64,000 nucleotides of DNA from NCBI RefSeq assembly GCF_030253575.1, contig NC_080561.1, positions 12,386,001-12,450,000 on the forward strand, given 5' to 3'. The position numbers were made by a program, and so were the translations under genes. This DNA comes from Rhododendron vialii. Its lineage: Eukaryota > Streptophyta > Magnoliopsida > Ericales > Ericaceae. Positions 35,420-46,820 of this stretch are shown in pieces; positions within the stretch are counted from its first letter, which is position 1, and every line of letters starts with the position of its first letter. The notes beneath the pieces were generated by a model, which searched no databases, was not told the DNA's origin, and saw nothing but the letters and a program-made list of their open reading frames with translations.

Positions 35420-35586
35420 AGAAATGCTACACTTATAACATTTTTCTACAATATATTTACAACATGGTGACGTGGCCAGGGGACTCACTCATTTTTTTTT
35501 TGGCTGGGTAAAGTGAGTGGGTCCCCTGGCCACGTCACCGTGTTGTAAACATGTTGTAGAAAAATGTTGTAAGTGTAGCATTTCTC
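35420..35586. mobile_element. Palindromic MITE, Mutator-like
   Basis: Long inverted arms (AGAAATGCTACACTTATAAC and GTTGTAAGTGTAGCATTTCT at the ends; GTGACGTGGCCAGGGGACTC and its complement inside) are flanked by an exact 9-bp duplication TAAAATTTG at 35411-35419 and 35587-35595. Length is 167 bp. Confidence 0.85.
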
Positions 35587-35635
35587 TAAAATTTGGCTGT
35601 GTTAACTTTAAGGAAAGTGGTGGCATTCCTATAAA

Positions 35636-36478
35636 GGCTTTGTTTGGTTGGTAAAATTTAGTTTTGGTAGTGAGTGGAGAGTAAGGCTGTAAATGAATTG
35701 AGCCATTCGCGAACTGTTCGAGATTCGGTTCGGTAAGAGCTCGTTTGAGTTCGATTCGTCTGCTAAACGAACTGAACCTGAACCTCAATTCTAGGCTTGT
35801 TCCGTAAATGAGCCGAACCTAAGCCTAACGGTATTCGGCTCGGTTAGGTTCGCGAACCTATACTTAAATTTAATTAATAATTCAATAAGGGTCTATTGTG
35901 AATGTAAAAAATTTTAAGGTTGTATATATAATTCAATACTTATTTTTCTCCCAAATTCTATACGATCAATGAGAGAGTTTGGGTTCGCTTGAGTTTAATG
36001 AGCTGAGCTGAATCAAACCTGAGTCTTGACAAGCTTAATTCGAGCTTAGATTAGGCTAGGCTCGATTCATTTGAGTTTAACGAGCCAAACTTGAGCCAAG
36101 ATATTCAAGTTCGAATCGAACCCGAGCCAAACCCGAGTCGAGCTCGAGCCAGACTAGTACCTTAACGAATCCAACTGAGCCGAACCCGGGCCTTGAAAAA
36201 TTTTAATGAGCCGAACTCAAGCCAAGTTGTTCAGGCTTGAATCGAACTCGAGCTGAACTCATACCTTAACGAACCCGAGACAAACTTAACAGAGTTCGGC
36301 TCGATTCGGTTCGTTTACAGCCCTAGTGGAGAGAGAAATAGGATAATGATTGAAGAGAGTGGTAATGATTAGAGAGAGATAGAGAGATGAGAAAGTAATA
36401 ATTGAAAAAATAGGGTAATGATTGGAGAAAGAAGTAGGATAATAATTGAAAAACTTAACTAAAATGGGTACCGAACAC
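35636..36478. mobile_element. MITE (TTTGTTTGGTTGG ends) split by a nested element
   Basis: The left end GGCTTTGTTTGGTTGGTAAA and right end CTAAAATGGGTACCGAACAC form imperfect inverted repeats. The interior has the GGAGAGAG and AATGATTG words seen also at 37061-37273 and 49611-49752. The element at 35682-36325 is inserted in it. Confidence 0.55.
35682..36325. mobile_element. hAT-like non-autonomous element, nested
   Basis: Ends TAAGGCTGTAAATGAA and TTCGTTTACAGCCCTA are inverted repeats, and the flanks are an exact 8-bp duplication GTGGAGAG (35674-35681 and 36326-36333). The 644-bp interior is rich in GAGCCGAAC and TTCGAGC words. A truncated relative is at 46029-46300. Confidence 0.9.
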
Positions 36479-37060
36479 ACACACAGTACATACCTTCTTT
36501 TCTTTTTTGGTGTTCCATTATTTGTTTCATTCTTTTTTGTTAGTTGTTCCATTATTATTATTATTATTATTATTTGTATTTAGACATTGCCTTTTAATTT
36601 ACAATTCAGTCAGTTTTTTTTTTGATCCTCGTTCAGTCAGTTCAGTAAATAGGATTTGTTGCCCATTTTCTTTTCTTTTTAGGTACATGTTCTCTGCCCA
36701 TCCATATTTTTTGTTGAAGGAAAGAGGTGGTTTTAAAATTTGACTCTTTGTGTGTGTGTTAGCAGAGTGGGATCGAATCTCTTTTTCATTGGTTTTAACA
36801 TCCGATGGGATATTGGAATTTCTTATAAGAGAGTGAAATATTGGAATTTCAAAGTGTGGCTTCTATAAATTCATGTAAATGGTTTTTAACTGGTTCATTA
36901 GTGGTTATCATTTAACAAAAAAAGAAAAGAAAAGAAAAGGAATTGAGTATGATGTCGTATTTCATTTAGATCTTGAAGTCTTTTATATATATATATATTC
37001 CTTGGTAGCCTTAATGGGTAATATATTTTGGTGTGGATCCATTTCAAATAACTTATTAAT

Positions 37061-37273
37061 GTTGTGTTTGGATGAATTTTTAAATTTTTTGTAGAGTTAT
37101 GAGTGGAGAGAAAAATGAGGGTAATGATTAGAAGTAGGAATAATGATTGGAGAGAGATAGAAAAAGAAATAAAAATAATGATTGGAGATAGATGCGAGTA
37201 ATGATTGAAAATATGAGTAATGAGTATTTTTTGAGTTGAGATTTTTTTTCAAATCACTGTCCAAACAAGACAT
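37061..37273. mobile_element. MITE-like element
   Basis: Imperfect inverted ends GTTGTGTTTGGATGAATTT and CAAATCACTGTCCAAACAAG enclose a GGAGAGA- and AATGATTGGAG-rich interior. Same broad family as 35636-36478. The surrounding 36479-37500 otherwise shows nothing recognisable. Confidence 0.5.
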
Positions 37274-37504
37274 AAGACTTTTAATCATGAACAGTTGAAG
37301 AGTGATAAGAACAAACTTTTGGAACTATGAAGCTTTTGTTGAAGACGATGTATATGAAACACCCTTTGTATTACATTTGTGTATGAGATTGAATCTTATA
37401 TTTAGTATTTTTTTCATGTTTTCAATCCATTACATGCATGGTATTGGTCTGTGGAAGGTGTTGGTCTATGGTATTTTTCCATGTTTCAACATGTAGTTTT
37501 GGGA

Positions 37505-37700
37505 TTTTTTTTTGTAACTGAGAAACAATCCTGCAGCCAAGCTATTATTAGATCCGACTGCGCAATCCAAACATCGAGGGAGACTAGTACAACAATTCAC
37601 CGCCATGGCCCCCCACTTAAATCATGATTTGTCTCCAGAGGGAATCGAATCCTGCTATGTTGTAAGCGCAGATTCGCCCTTACCATGTTGACAACTCATA
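37505..37700 (-). mobile_element. tRNA-derived SINE
   Basis: On the minus strand an A-box-like TTGTCAACATGGTAAGGG is followed by B-box-like GGATTCGATTCCC, and the 3' end is CAGTTACAAAAAAAAA. Similar sequences GTTTTGGGA (left) and GTTTTTGGA (right) flank it and may be the target duplication. Confidence 0.6.
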
Positions 37701-38097
37701 GGTGAGTGTTGTTTTTGGATTTTAATTGTAAGATCTGGGTGTAATGATACGGATTTTTGACCCGATTTTTTTTTCTAAATATAATATTATTAGAGTTATT
37801 TTCCTTAATGCAATACTTTTTTTAAATACAATTATGCATGTAATATATACATGCATTTTTTTTAAATTTTTCCTACACATACATGCGTACATGCACACTC
37901 CTTCTCCTCCCTCACCTCAAACTCCTTCCATCTCTCCGTCTCTTACTCAGTCTCTACTTCCTCCCTAACCCTAAAATTAAGCCCAATTCGTTCATTCCAA
38001 ATCCCATGAACCCAACCCCATTAAATTCAAATTGGATGTTTTGGAACAAGATGAATCATTTGAAATTGGATGTTTTGGAACAAGATGAATCATTTGA

Positions 38098-38283
38098 AAT
38101 CATGGAGCGAACTGGAGTGATGACAGCGGTGGTGCGGGCTCTCAGAACTCTAGTAAACGCAAATTGGATGTTTTGGAACAAGATGAATCATTTGAAAATT
38201 CAGGTAAGAGGGTTTTTCTTGGGGATATCTCTAATATTGGGGTGGATGCGGCCTACCATAAAGGGCCCCCGACATCTCAATGA
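38098..38283 (+). pseudogene. LINE ORF1, C-terminal fragment
   Basis: One frame, open to TGA at 38281-38283, encodes an acidic Ser-rich tail with KRKLDVLEQDESFENSGKR and ends AAYHKGPPTSQ. The stop overlaps the ORF2 start as ATGA, a compact LINE arrangement. The nucleic-acid-binding part of ORF1 is absent, so this copy could not have made a full ORF1 protein. Confidence 0.7.
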
Positions 38284-41200
38284 AGGTTCTGGTGTGGAAC
38301 TGTCAGGGTGTGGGGAACCCTCTGACAGTTTCCCGATTGAGGGAGTTTTGGAAACTCCATTCCCCTGATGTGGTGTTTTTGATGGAAACTAAAAACGACT
38401 CTCGTTATTTGGTTTGGCTTCAAAAGCGCCTGGGTGTACATGGCTGTTTTAGTGTTAACCCTGTGGGTTTGGCAGGTGGTTTGTGTATATTTTGGAGGAA
38501 GGGGGTGTCATTTCAATGTATTAGCAGTAGCTCGCATTTTATTGATTGTTATGTTACAGTAGCTCAATGGCGTTTTCGGTTTACGGGGGTGTATGCACCC
38601 AATTCATCTCAGGGCCGAAGGATTTTGTGGGAGGAACTGGTTCACATTGCTAGGGGAGATAATGAGGATTGGGTGGTCGGTGGGGATTTTAATGCTATTT
38701 TACATGCTGAGGAGAAGATGGGAGGCAACCAACGTCAGGCATGGGAACTTACTGAATTTCAACAGTTTGTCCAGGATAGTAACTTAATTGATCTGGGTTA
38801 TGTTGGATATCCTTTTACTTGGAATAATAAGAGAACTGGAAGGGACAATGTGCGGGTTCGATTGGATCGGTTTTTCTCTAATTCCAGCTGGAGGATAGCT
38901 TTTCCTAATGCAGCGGTTAATCATCTCCATCCGGGAGGTTCTGACCATTGTCCCATTTTGCTTAACAGTATGGTTTCAGTGGAGAAGTTCAAGCATCGCT
39001 TTATTTTTGATAAAAGATGGGGCAGTAAGATTGATTGTGATTCTATTATTCGGCAAGCTTGGGGTATGCGTATTTCAGGTTCTAAATGGTTTCAGATTCA
39101 CCAAAAAATAAAGGAGTGCAGATTCAGGTTGATCCAATGGAGAAAGCAGCATCAACGTAATTCCAGATGTAACACGGTCCACTTGGAATCTAAACTTCAG
39201 TTCTTATTTGAGGGTTCAAGTTTTGATCAAGAGGAGTTTTGGCGTACTAAGACTTTGTTGAAAAATGCTCTTATGGATGAAGAGGTTTATTGGAAAAATA
39301 AGGCGAGAGTCAATTGGCTTAAGGCTGGTGATAGGAATACTGCCTTTATCCATGCCCAGACTATTCAACGTCGTCAACAGAACAAATTGATGGGGCTTGA
39401 AGATAGCTTGGGTAGATGGTGTGAGGGCGAGCATGCAGTAAGAGGAATTGCGCTGGATTATTTTCAGAATATTTTTAGCTCGGAGGGTATTTCAGAGGTT
39501 GATTCTGTGCTTCATTGTGTGGATAGTAGAATTTCTGAGAGGATGAACAGGTTCTTGACGAGGCCTATTTCCTTTACCGAAGTTAAAACGGCGGTGTTTC
39601 AAATGCCTTCCGATAAGGCGCCGGGGCCCGATGGAATGGGGGCGAGTTTCTTACAAGAATACTGGGAGATTGTGGGCCCAAGTTTGGTGGATGCTGTTCG
39701 GAGTTACTGCCATTCAGGTCATCTTCTTCGTAGCATTAATCATACTCATATTGTCCTTGTTCCTAAAGTCAGGTGTCCTATGAATATGGGGCAGCTTCGT
39801 CCTATTAGCCTCTGTAATTCTGTTTACAAAGTATTGTCGAAAGTCTTTGTAAATCGTTTGCAACGGTTTTTGCCATCTATTATCAGTGAAAATCAATGTG
39901 CTTTCGTGAGTGGGCGATTGATTTCGGACAATACTATTTTGGCTCAAGAGGCGTTGCATTTTTTGAAAAACTGTCGATATGGCAATAATCGATCTGTGGC
40001 GTTGAAACTGGATATGAGTAAGGCGTTTGATAGAGTGGAATGGGGTTTTGTGGAGGCTATTATGAGGAAGATGGGGTTTGCTGATTTGTGGATCAAATGG
40101 ATTATGGGATGCATTTCGACTGTATCTTATTCTTTGTTATTGAATGGGGATCCTACTGGCTACATCGTTCCTTCTCGTGGATTACGATAGGGGGACCCAC
40201 TTTCACCCTATCTTTTTCTACTTTGCGCAGAAGGGTTGTCAATGATGCTTCGGAAGGCTGAAATGAGGAATGCGATTCATGGGCTCAGAATTTGTAGGGG
40301 TTGTCCTCCTATCAGTCACCTACTCTTTGCGGATGATACTTTAGTATTCTGTAAAGCTAAGCGAAGTGAGCTTCAATCTATTGCAACAATTTTGGATGAG
40401 TATCGACGTGCATCTGGCCAAGTTATTAATTTTGAAAAATCCTCGATGTTTTTCAGTAAGAACACTGGGGTGGGCTTGAAGCAGGAATTGAGTGCGTTGG
40501 TGTCTATTCCAGTTCGTTCAGATTTGGGAAAATGTTTAGGGTTGCCGGCAGAGGTGGGTAAGTCTAAATCAGCCCTGTTCGGTTATATTAAGGACACGGT
40601 TCTTCAGAAATTAGCCGGGTGGAAAGAGAAAATTCTCAACCAGGCTGGGAAAGAGGTGTTGCTTAAATCTGTAGCTTTGGCCCTTCCGGTATATGCTATG
40701 TCCTGTTTTAAGTTACCGGAAGGGTCGTGTCACCAAATCGAAGCAGCTATGGCTAGATTTTGGTGGGGTCAAAAATGTGATGAACGAAAAATTCACTGGA
40801 TGAAATGGAGTCGGCTATGCAATCCTAAATTCAAGGGAGGATTGGGGTTTCGAGATCTTACATCTTATAATTTGGCTCTCTTAGCAAAGCAAGGATGGAG
40901 GATTATGATGTCTCCAGGATGCTTATTGGCCCGGGTTCTTAAAAGTAGATATTTTAAGGATAGTTCGTTTATGGAAGCTGAGTTGGGTTCTAATTCGTCA
41001 TGGGTTTGGCGAAGCATTTGGGAAAGCAAGAAGGTTTTAGCCACTGGAGTTCGGTGGTCAGTTGGGAATGGCGAGCAAGTGCGCATTGATACGGATCCTT
41101 GGGTGCCAATGGATGGGGCTTTCCATCCGCAAAGGTTGATGGATGATGGGGGTTTTGTGCGAGTTAACCAACTTATTAATCCTTCCTCAGCTACATGGAA

Positions 41201-42410
41201 GGAAGATATTATTTTTCGGCTTTTCGTTCCGGATCATGCACGGTGCATTCTCAGCATTCCTTTATCATGGACGAACAGGGTTGATAAGTTGGTTTGGCAT
41301 CAGTCACATGCAGGTACTTATAATGTTAGCTCTGGCTATTTGTCAGCACTAGAATTGAAGAATCAAAGGTCTATGGGAAATGGAGAGGACGGGGGGACCG
41401 TTTTGATGGCTGGGAATGAGGCGCTTTGGAAATCTATTTGGGGGCTCAATATCCCCAATAAAATTAAACATTTTTTGTGGAGATGTTGCCATGAAATTCT
41501 CCCAACTAGGAAAGCTCTACAGCGGAGGAGGGTTATCAACGATCCTAGCTGTCCGGTTTGTGGTTCTAACCAAGAATCTGTTGTCCATATTCTTTGTAAT
41601 TGCCCTTTAGCTGTTCAAGCGTGGCGTTTGTCGCCTTTGCATGTAAGTTTGGGGGCAGTACAAATTGCTTCTTTTTCTTCTTTTTGGGGCTCTATGGAAC
41701 TGTGGTGGCAAGATCAAAGCAATAAGGAATGGCGTATGTCAGTTGCTGCAGTCCTTATGTGGTATATCTGAAAGTGTCGAAATGGGGCTCTGTTTGAACA
41801 TAAGCTAGCTCTTCCTGGGGTGGTGTGCAAGTGGGCAATGGAATATTTGCAAGAGTTCTTGTCTGCAAACTCTTTGAACCCTCTAAATTTTGTTTCATCC
41901 GGGGAGGGTGCTGCAAATTCGTGGATTAGGCCTCCAGATGGGATCTTTAAGATTAACGTGGACGGTTCATGGAAGAAAGACATGGGGAAAGGAGGCTATG
42001 GTATTGTGGTTAGAGATTATAGAGGTCTTTTTGTTGCTGCTTCTATGGGTTTTTCACAGTGGTGTGCAAGTTCATTAGTTGCTGAAGCTTTGGCAATTCG
42101 ACAAGGTGTTCATCTTGGCTTCCAACTTGGTTTGGGGTCTATTTTCGTGGAAAGTGATGCTCAATTGCTGGTGAAGATGCTCAATGGCCAGATCACAACC
42201 AATCAAGAGGTGGAAATGATCATTCATGATATTCAAGCCTTAAGCAAAAATTTCCAGTGCTGCAGCTTTTCTTTTGTTCGTAGGACTGGTAATTCGGTTG
42301 CTCATGTGTTGGCAAGTAAGGGTTTGAGTGGTTCGGGGTATAGTCTTTGGACTGAATCCCCACCGTTGTGGTTACTTGGTCCCCTTTCGAGGGACGGGTC
42401 TCCCGTCTGA
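38280..42410 (+). pseudogene. LINE ORF2: endonuclease, reverse transcriptase, RNase H; two in-frame stops
   Basis: One reading frame of 1377 codons is interrupted only by TAG at 40188-40190 and TGA at 41769-41771. Domain order: APE-type endonuclease (VWNCQG at residues 5-10, METK, GDFNA, SDHCP), reverse transcriptase (KAPGPDG, LKLDMSKAFDRVEW, active-site FADD at residues 683-686), zf-RVT zinc-binding region near residues 1047-1115 (CPVCGSNQESVVHILCNC), and a C-terminal RNase H from about residue 1225 (NVDGSW, AEALAIR, ESDAQ, NSVAHVLA), the last typical of plant L1 elements. Both stops are single transitions: the TAG sits where the family has Gln before GDP, and the TGA replaces Trp in a W-Y-I-W-K context. 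All visible catalytic residues remain, so it is a recently disabled copy. Confidence 0.95.
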
Positions 42411-44898
42411 TGTATCGTTCCTGACGTATAAATAACAACAGTTATCATTGTGGCAAAAAAAAAAAAAAAACCCCATTAAATTCACTCTTATCATCTTCCA
42501 CCAAAATTCTCCTATAAATACCCCACCCCATTGACCCACGAAAATACAACGATATTTTCCACACTCCACCGACCAAAAAAGAAGAGAAAAACAGAAGAAA
42601 GCGAAGCTCCAATCTATGGAGTTTTAGAGAGAGAAAGAAAGAGAGTGAAAAGTGGGTTTTGTACCAAGACCCGACTGAAATCCAATTCGATCATTTCAAA
42701 CTCTTCCCACAACTCCTAGCATCACCAAACATCGTCCAATTTGGTTCCAAAGTCTCCCGATCAAAGAACCCGAAGTCTTCTTTCTCAAAATTCAAGATTC
42801 GTTTTTAAATCAATTCGATCCGATTAAAGTTATTATAATCCATTCCAACCACTTCTCTAAGTATATTAAGTGTTTATATGCTTAACCCTATGTCCCAAAC
42901 GAAAAAAATATAGTTCAATGCGCATTTTCTGCCGTATTCATCAATTTGATATTATTTTTGAGCCCGACATTTTATTTGTAATTACTTATGAAGAAGATGA
43001 CCCTTATGGTATTTAGTTTACAATCTTTCTGATATTAATATTATGAAAAACTACTGATTTGATATTATTTTCTTACAATATAATATCATCTTAGTATAAA
43101 ACGTATTAATTATATCCGTTTAATTTATCTGGTAGATTGAGTTGGTTTTAAATGTTTCGAAACAACTTTGCGACCTTTCAAACCTCATTTTTGACGCCTG
43201 AACTATTTTTCCCAGACTTTTAACACCTCAAAGATCATAACTTGTTAAGATCATATTTTTTTTATTTAATTATCTATTTATTGAATTATTTATTAGTTAT
43301 CTATCAAGTTTACTAACGAAAAATCTTTGCGACCTTCCAAATAACGTTTTAACACCCAAACAAATTTTTTCCAGACTCCTTGCATCTCAAAGATAATATC
43401 TTGTTAAATTAATATATATTTTATTTAAATTACTATTTATTGTTATTTCTATAGTGTTTCCAATCAAAAATTCCTTACGACCTTATAAACCATATTATTA
43501 ATGCCCGAGTAATTTTATTTAGACTCCTTACATCCTGAAGATGAAAATTTGTTAATCTCAACATATTTTATTTATTAGATTATTTATCATCTAATTACTT
43601 CACTTTCGGCCACTTTATTTAACGTCTTTATTTAAATTAATTTCGCGACTCTTCGAACCCAACTTTTGACACTCTACTGGTTGCATAAGACCTTTAGGAC
43701 TCTTATTAAGGTCATGTTAATTATTCTAATATTTTACCTAATTAATGCATTTAATGAGTTTTTAATGAATCTAATTACTTGAAAATAATTAACAGGAGCT
43801 TAGAAAAATATTTCTTTTTTTTTTTTTAAAGTTCTTACTTATTATCATCTGGTTATGCGATATTAAGGGCAACGGCCCATTCATAAAAAGTTGCGTGATT
43901 GCATTGCTTATTAATTGTTTTAATTATCATTGATTAATTGTATATTGCACCGATACTTGATTTGAATGCTAGATTGAACCCTAGAGATATAGGGTGGTAT
44001 TGCGAAATAGAATTCATCTAGACGATGCTAGATAATGGATAAATTGAAAAGTTTTTATTTTTAGATTGCCTGCAGGCGTGATTTTGAGAAGTAAATGAGA
44101 TGATTTAAAACTGGCAAAGTAAGCCTAGTGTTGATTGATGAATTGAAACTGGTGGGTCTCCAGTGATGTATTGAAACTGGCAAAGTAAGCCCAGTGATGA
44201 ATTGAATCTGGCGGGAGTCCAATGATGAATGGAAACTGGCAAAGTAAGCCCAGTGATGATTGTGATGTGGTGTATAAGATAGGCGAATCTTAGTTATGAT
44301 TCGGGCATGATAAGCTTTCTTTTGTTGTAATGAGAGGGATATACGTTAGGTACATAACTGAGGTGCAATCCACGACAACAAAAGAAAGTGATCTCATGGG
44401 ACAGTGCATGGCTAGCGGTTGGGGAGGAAAGATCTCGCGGAGGGATCTTAGATCACACAAAGAGATAATGGATAGTAATAAATCAATTTATGTGAAAAAA
44501 TCTCTGTTTTACTTCTTCATACCATATTTATCCTGCTGCTTGCTAACTGTAAGGTAAGAGGGGTAGTTGGGTTGGATTATTCTACTGGGCAATTTATCAC
44601 TCACGGATACGTCTATATCCTGGTAAATCGATTGCCTCGGCGATCAATTTGCCAGAAAGCGCAGGATTCAATGGAGGAGCAGTCGGACACAGGAGGAATA
44701 TCAGGGACAGAGACCGAGTTTGCTCGGGATTCATGTCAAGCTTAGAGTCAACTCTGAAGTTAATGTATTTTGAATCAGTAAATTTATCTTGTGATTGTAA
44801 TAGATAAACCTTTATCTTGGAAAATTATATTTATTTAGCAAAGTTTTCTTAAGAAATTATTATTTTTTGCTTCCGAAAAGTCGGGGCGTTACACTGGG

Positions 44899-45267
44899 CA
44901 TATAGGCCAATAGGTGTAATGAACTATGTCCCAGTAGGTGTGTTTTGTTCAATTTGGATATACTTTCGAACCAAGGTTGGAATCCCCATTCCCTCCATAA
45001 AATGTTACTTTTACCAATTAAAAAAAAAACATGCATGGTATTGGTTTGAATTATATAGTTTGGATAATAATTCAATTTGTATCTTATCAATGCAACTTGG
45101 TACTTATAGATAACCCATGCTATGGCACTACCTAAAAAATTACATGTACAAATTGGAAATAGTTGTAAGGGCTCAAAAAATAAAAACTTTTTGTCACGAA
45201 GTGCCGTAAGCATAGAATAATTAGCTAGACAAACCATTTTGCATTGAAACATATTTGGCAACAAGAC
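44899..45267. other. Unrecognised sequence right of the solo LTR
   Basis: The minus strand is open for about 170 codons (45372-44860), but that frame crosses the LTR boundary and the MITE at 45271, and I recognise no family. Probably chance. Confidence 0.25.
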
Positions 45268-45270
45268 TAG

Positions 45271-45492
45271 GGGGTGTTCTGGTTTTGTTAAAAAATGCTT
45301 TTTGAAAAAAGAAGGAAATTTCAAATTCAAATATAATAAAAATAAAAAATAATTTTTCAAATTTGTTTGCACCGTTTAAAAAGATCCTAATGAGATCTAT
45401 CAAATAAGATCCATATTAATAGGAAAATTATTTACGTAAACACATGATTTTTGAGCTTGAAATTACATTTTTTTCAAAAGTGGAACACCCCC
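45271..45492. mobile_element. PIF/Harbinger (Tourist-like) MITE
   Basis: Inverted ends GGGGTGTTC and GAACACCCC are flanked by TAG on the left and TAA on the right, compatible with a worn 3-bp TAA target. About 222 bp, AT-rich interior. Confidence 0.6.
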
Positions 45493-46028
45493 TAAAATAT
45501 TATTCAAATAATTTTTTTTCATCGAAACAAGTGAATCCGCAGTGTAGCATATGAATTAAGCGTGATCAGAGTGCCGCAGGCAAATTTTTTTTTGTTTGTT
45601 GAATATGTCACTTATATTTAAAACTCAGCATAAGTCAGAGTACATGATAGAATGTAATTCAGGCGGAATACAACTCGTATGAAAAATAAAAATTTTCTAT
45701 CTATGCACTGCGGCGCAATCTAGTGAGCAGCCTTGTTTGAGGCACAACTATGCCAGCTAAACGACTATGCCACAGGCAAGTTCAATGTTCAAATTTAGAA
45801 TTTTTGGAAAGAATTTGTCACAGTCTAAAAAATAGTACCACTACTTTTGTAGGTAGTGCTGTTGACACAGGTCATCACTAGTACACAACACATATGTATA
45901 CATCTATGTATATGTATACTTGGTCCGATTTTATTTCAAATTGGATGGTAACGAATCGAACTGAACGAAACCTATTATCAGGCCACAACCAAATTAAACT
46001 TGGGCACAAATGCAAAACCAACGAAGAC

Positions 46029-46300
46029 CTAGGGCTGATAAATGAATCAAATTGTTCGGGTTCGTGTTTGTTTTCCAAAACCTCTTTCAAAATCGCTTTA
46101 TTACGTAACAAATCAATCGTGAATATATTTTCGAAGGTTTTTAATCTTTGAAACCAAACTCAAAAAAGTTACCATTCGGCTCGTTCGACACATGCTTTTC
46201 AACATTCAAACTACTCGAGATTGGCTCGAATAAAACTCGTTTAAAATTGCCTTTGTTTCATAAATAAGCCAAACTTGAACAACTTTTTTAACGGAGTTTA
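46029..46300. mobile_element. Truncated relative of the hAT-like element at 35682
   Basis: Begins AGGGCTGATAAATGAATC and contains TTCGGGTTCG, CTCGTTCG and GGCTCGAATAAAACTCG words like that element, but no right terminus or target duplication was found. Confidence 0.45.
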
Positions 46301-46379
46301 GGAGCCACGTGAATATTCTTGGAAATTCTGGAAAAATCTCATACGAACAATGAGCCCGTTGGAATAACCGTCAATCCTA

Positions 46380-46526
46380 ATTACTCCACATTGACTATTT
46401 GACTTCTCCTTGTCCTTTCGTTTTCAAATCTACTCCACAACCCCTCTCTCGCTCGCTCTCTCTCTCTCTCTCTGTTTTCCCCGTTACTCCGTGTCTCCGT
46501 CTGTTGCTTCTCTCCCTCCCAAAAAT

Positions 46527-46563
<37 letters not shown>

Positions 46564-46820
46564 TTTACAGTTCAATCTAAGCCCTTCGCGTACGAACCAG
46601 TAAGAGTTCAGGTGTGTTGCATTGGCGACGAGGGGAAGCCATCGACAAATAATCGCAGTCGCCGGCTAAAAATCAAACGCGGAGGCGGACAACAAGTTTC
46701 GCAGTTTGGTTTTGAAGTTTCAAGCGTACCCAAACCGCTAAAACCGTCCGCGTTCGACCGATCAAACCCAGACCCGACACAGATGTACGTTGGATCTAAT
46801 CACTAGGGATCAAACCACGG
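46380..46820 (+). other. Possible transcribed leader (CT-rich) of unknown or lost gene
   Basis: Two (CT)n tracts (46445-46473 and 46532-46561) are followed by a GC-richer 250-bp stretch with a GTAAGA donor-like site near 46600. This resembles the leaders of the two intact genes here. No coding exon that I recognise follows, and 46820-49480 shows no gene. The clpX pseudogene fragment begins only at 49481. Confidence 0.3.

Larger units (their letters stand above)
38030..42470 (+). mobile_element. L1-type LINE, 5'-truncated in ORF1, poly-A tail
   Basis: A 14-bp direct repeat CCCCATTAAATTCA lies immediately before (38016-38029) and after (42471-42484) the element, and a 16-A tail (42455-42470) precedes the right copy. 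Only the last part of ORF1 is retained and ORF2 is complete in length. The 5' end carries three copies of a 34-bp segment (38029-38062, 38063-38096, 38161-38194); only the third is in the native ORF1 context. Confidence 0.95.
37740..44893 (+). mobile_element. Solo LTR (Ty3/Gypsy type) carrying a nested LINE
   Basis: Starts TGTAATGATACGG at 37740 and ends CGGGGCGTTACA at 44893, with exact 5-bp flanks CTGGG (37735-37739 and 44894-44898). Without the LINE and its duplicated target (38030-42484, 4455 bp) the LTR is about 2.7 kb, similar to the solo LTRs at 1585 and 8185. It has a TATAAATA box at 42513-42520 on the plus strand. The 3' half (43140-43700) has about four degenerate ~170-bp repeats with TTGCGACCTT and CAGACTCCTT words. 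No gag-pol sequence is present. Confidence 0.88.

Noticed and set aside
37883-38368. A 161-codon ORF upstream of LINE ORF2 as LINE ORF1
   Set aside because: That frame starts in the flanking LTR and reads through the repeated 34-bp segments; the real ORF1 tail is in another frame and ends at 38283.
44860-45372. A 170-codon ORF on the minus strand
   Set aside because: It runs through the LTR end and a MITE, has no recognised domain and is AT-rich; most likely chance.
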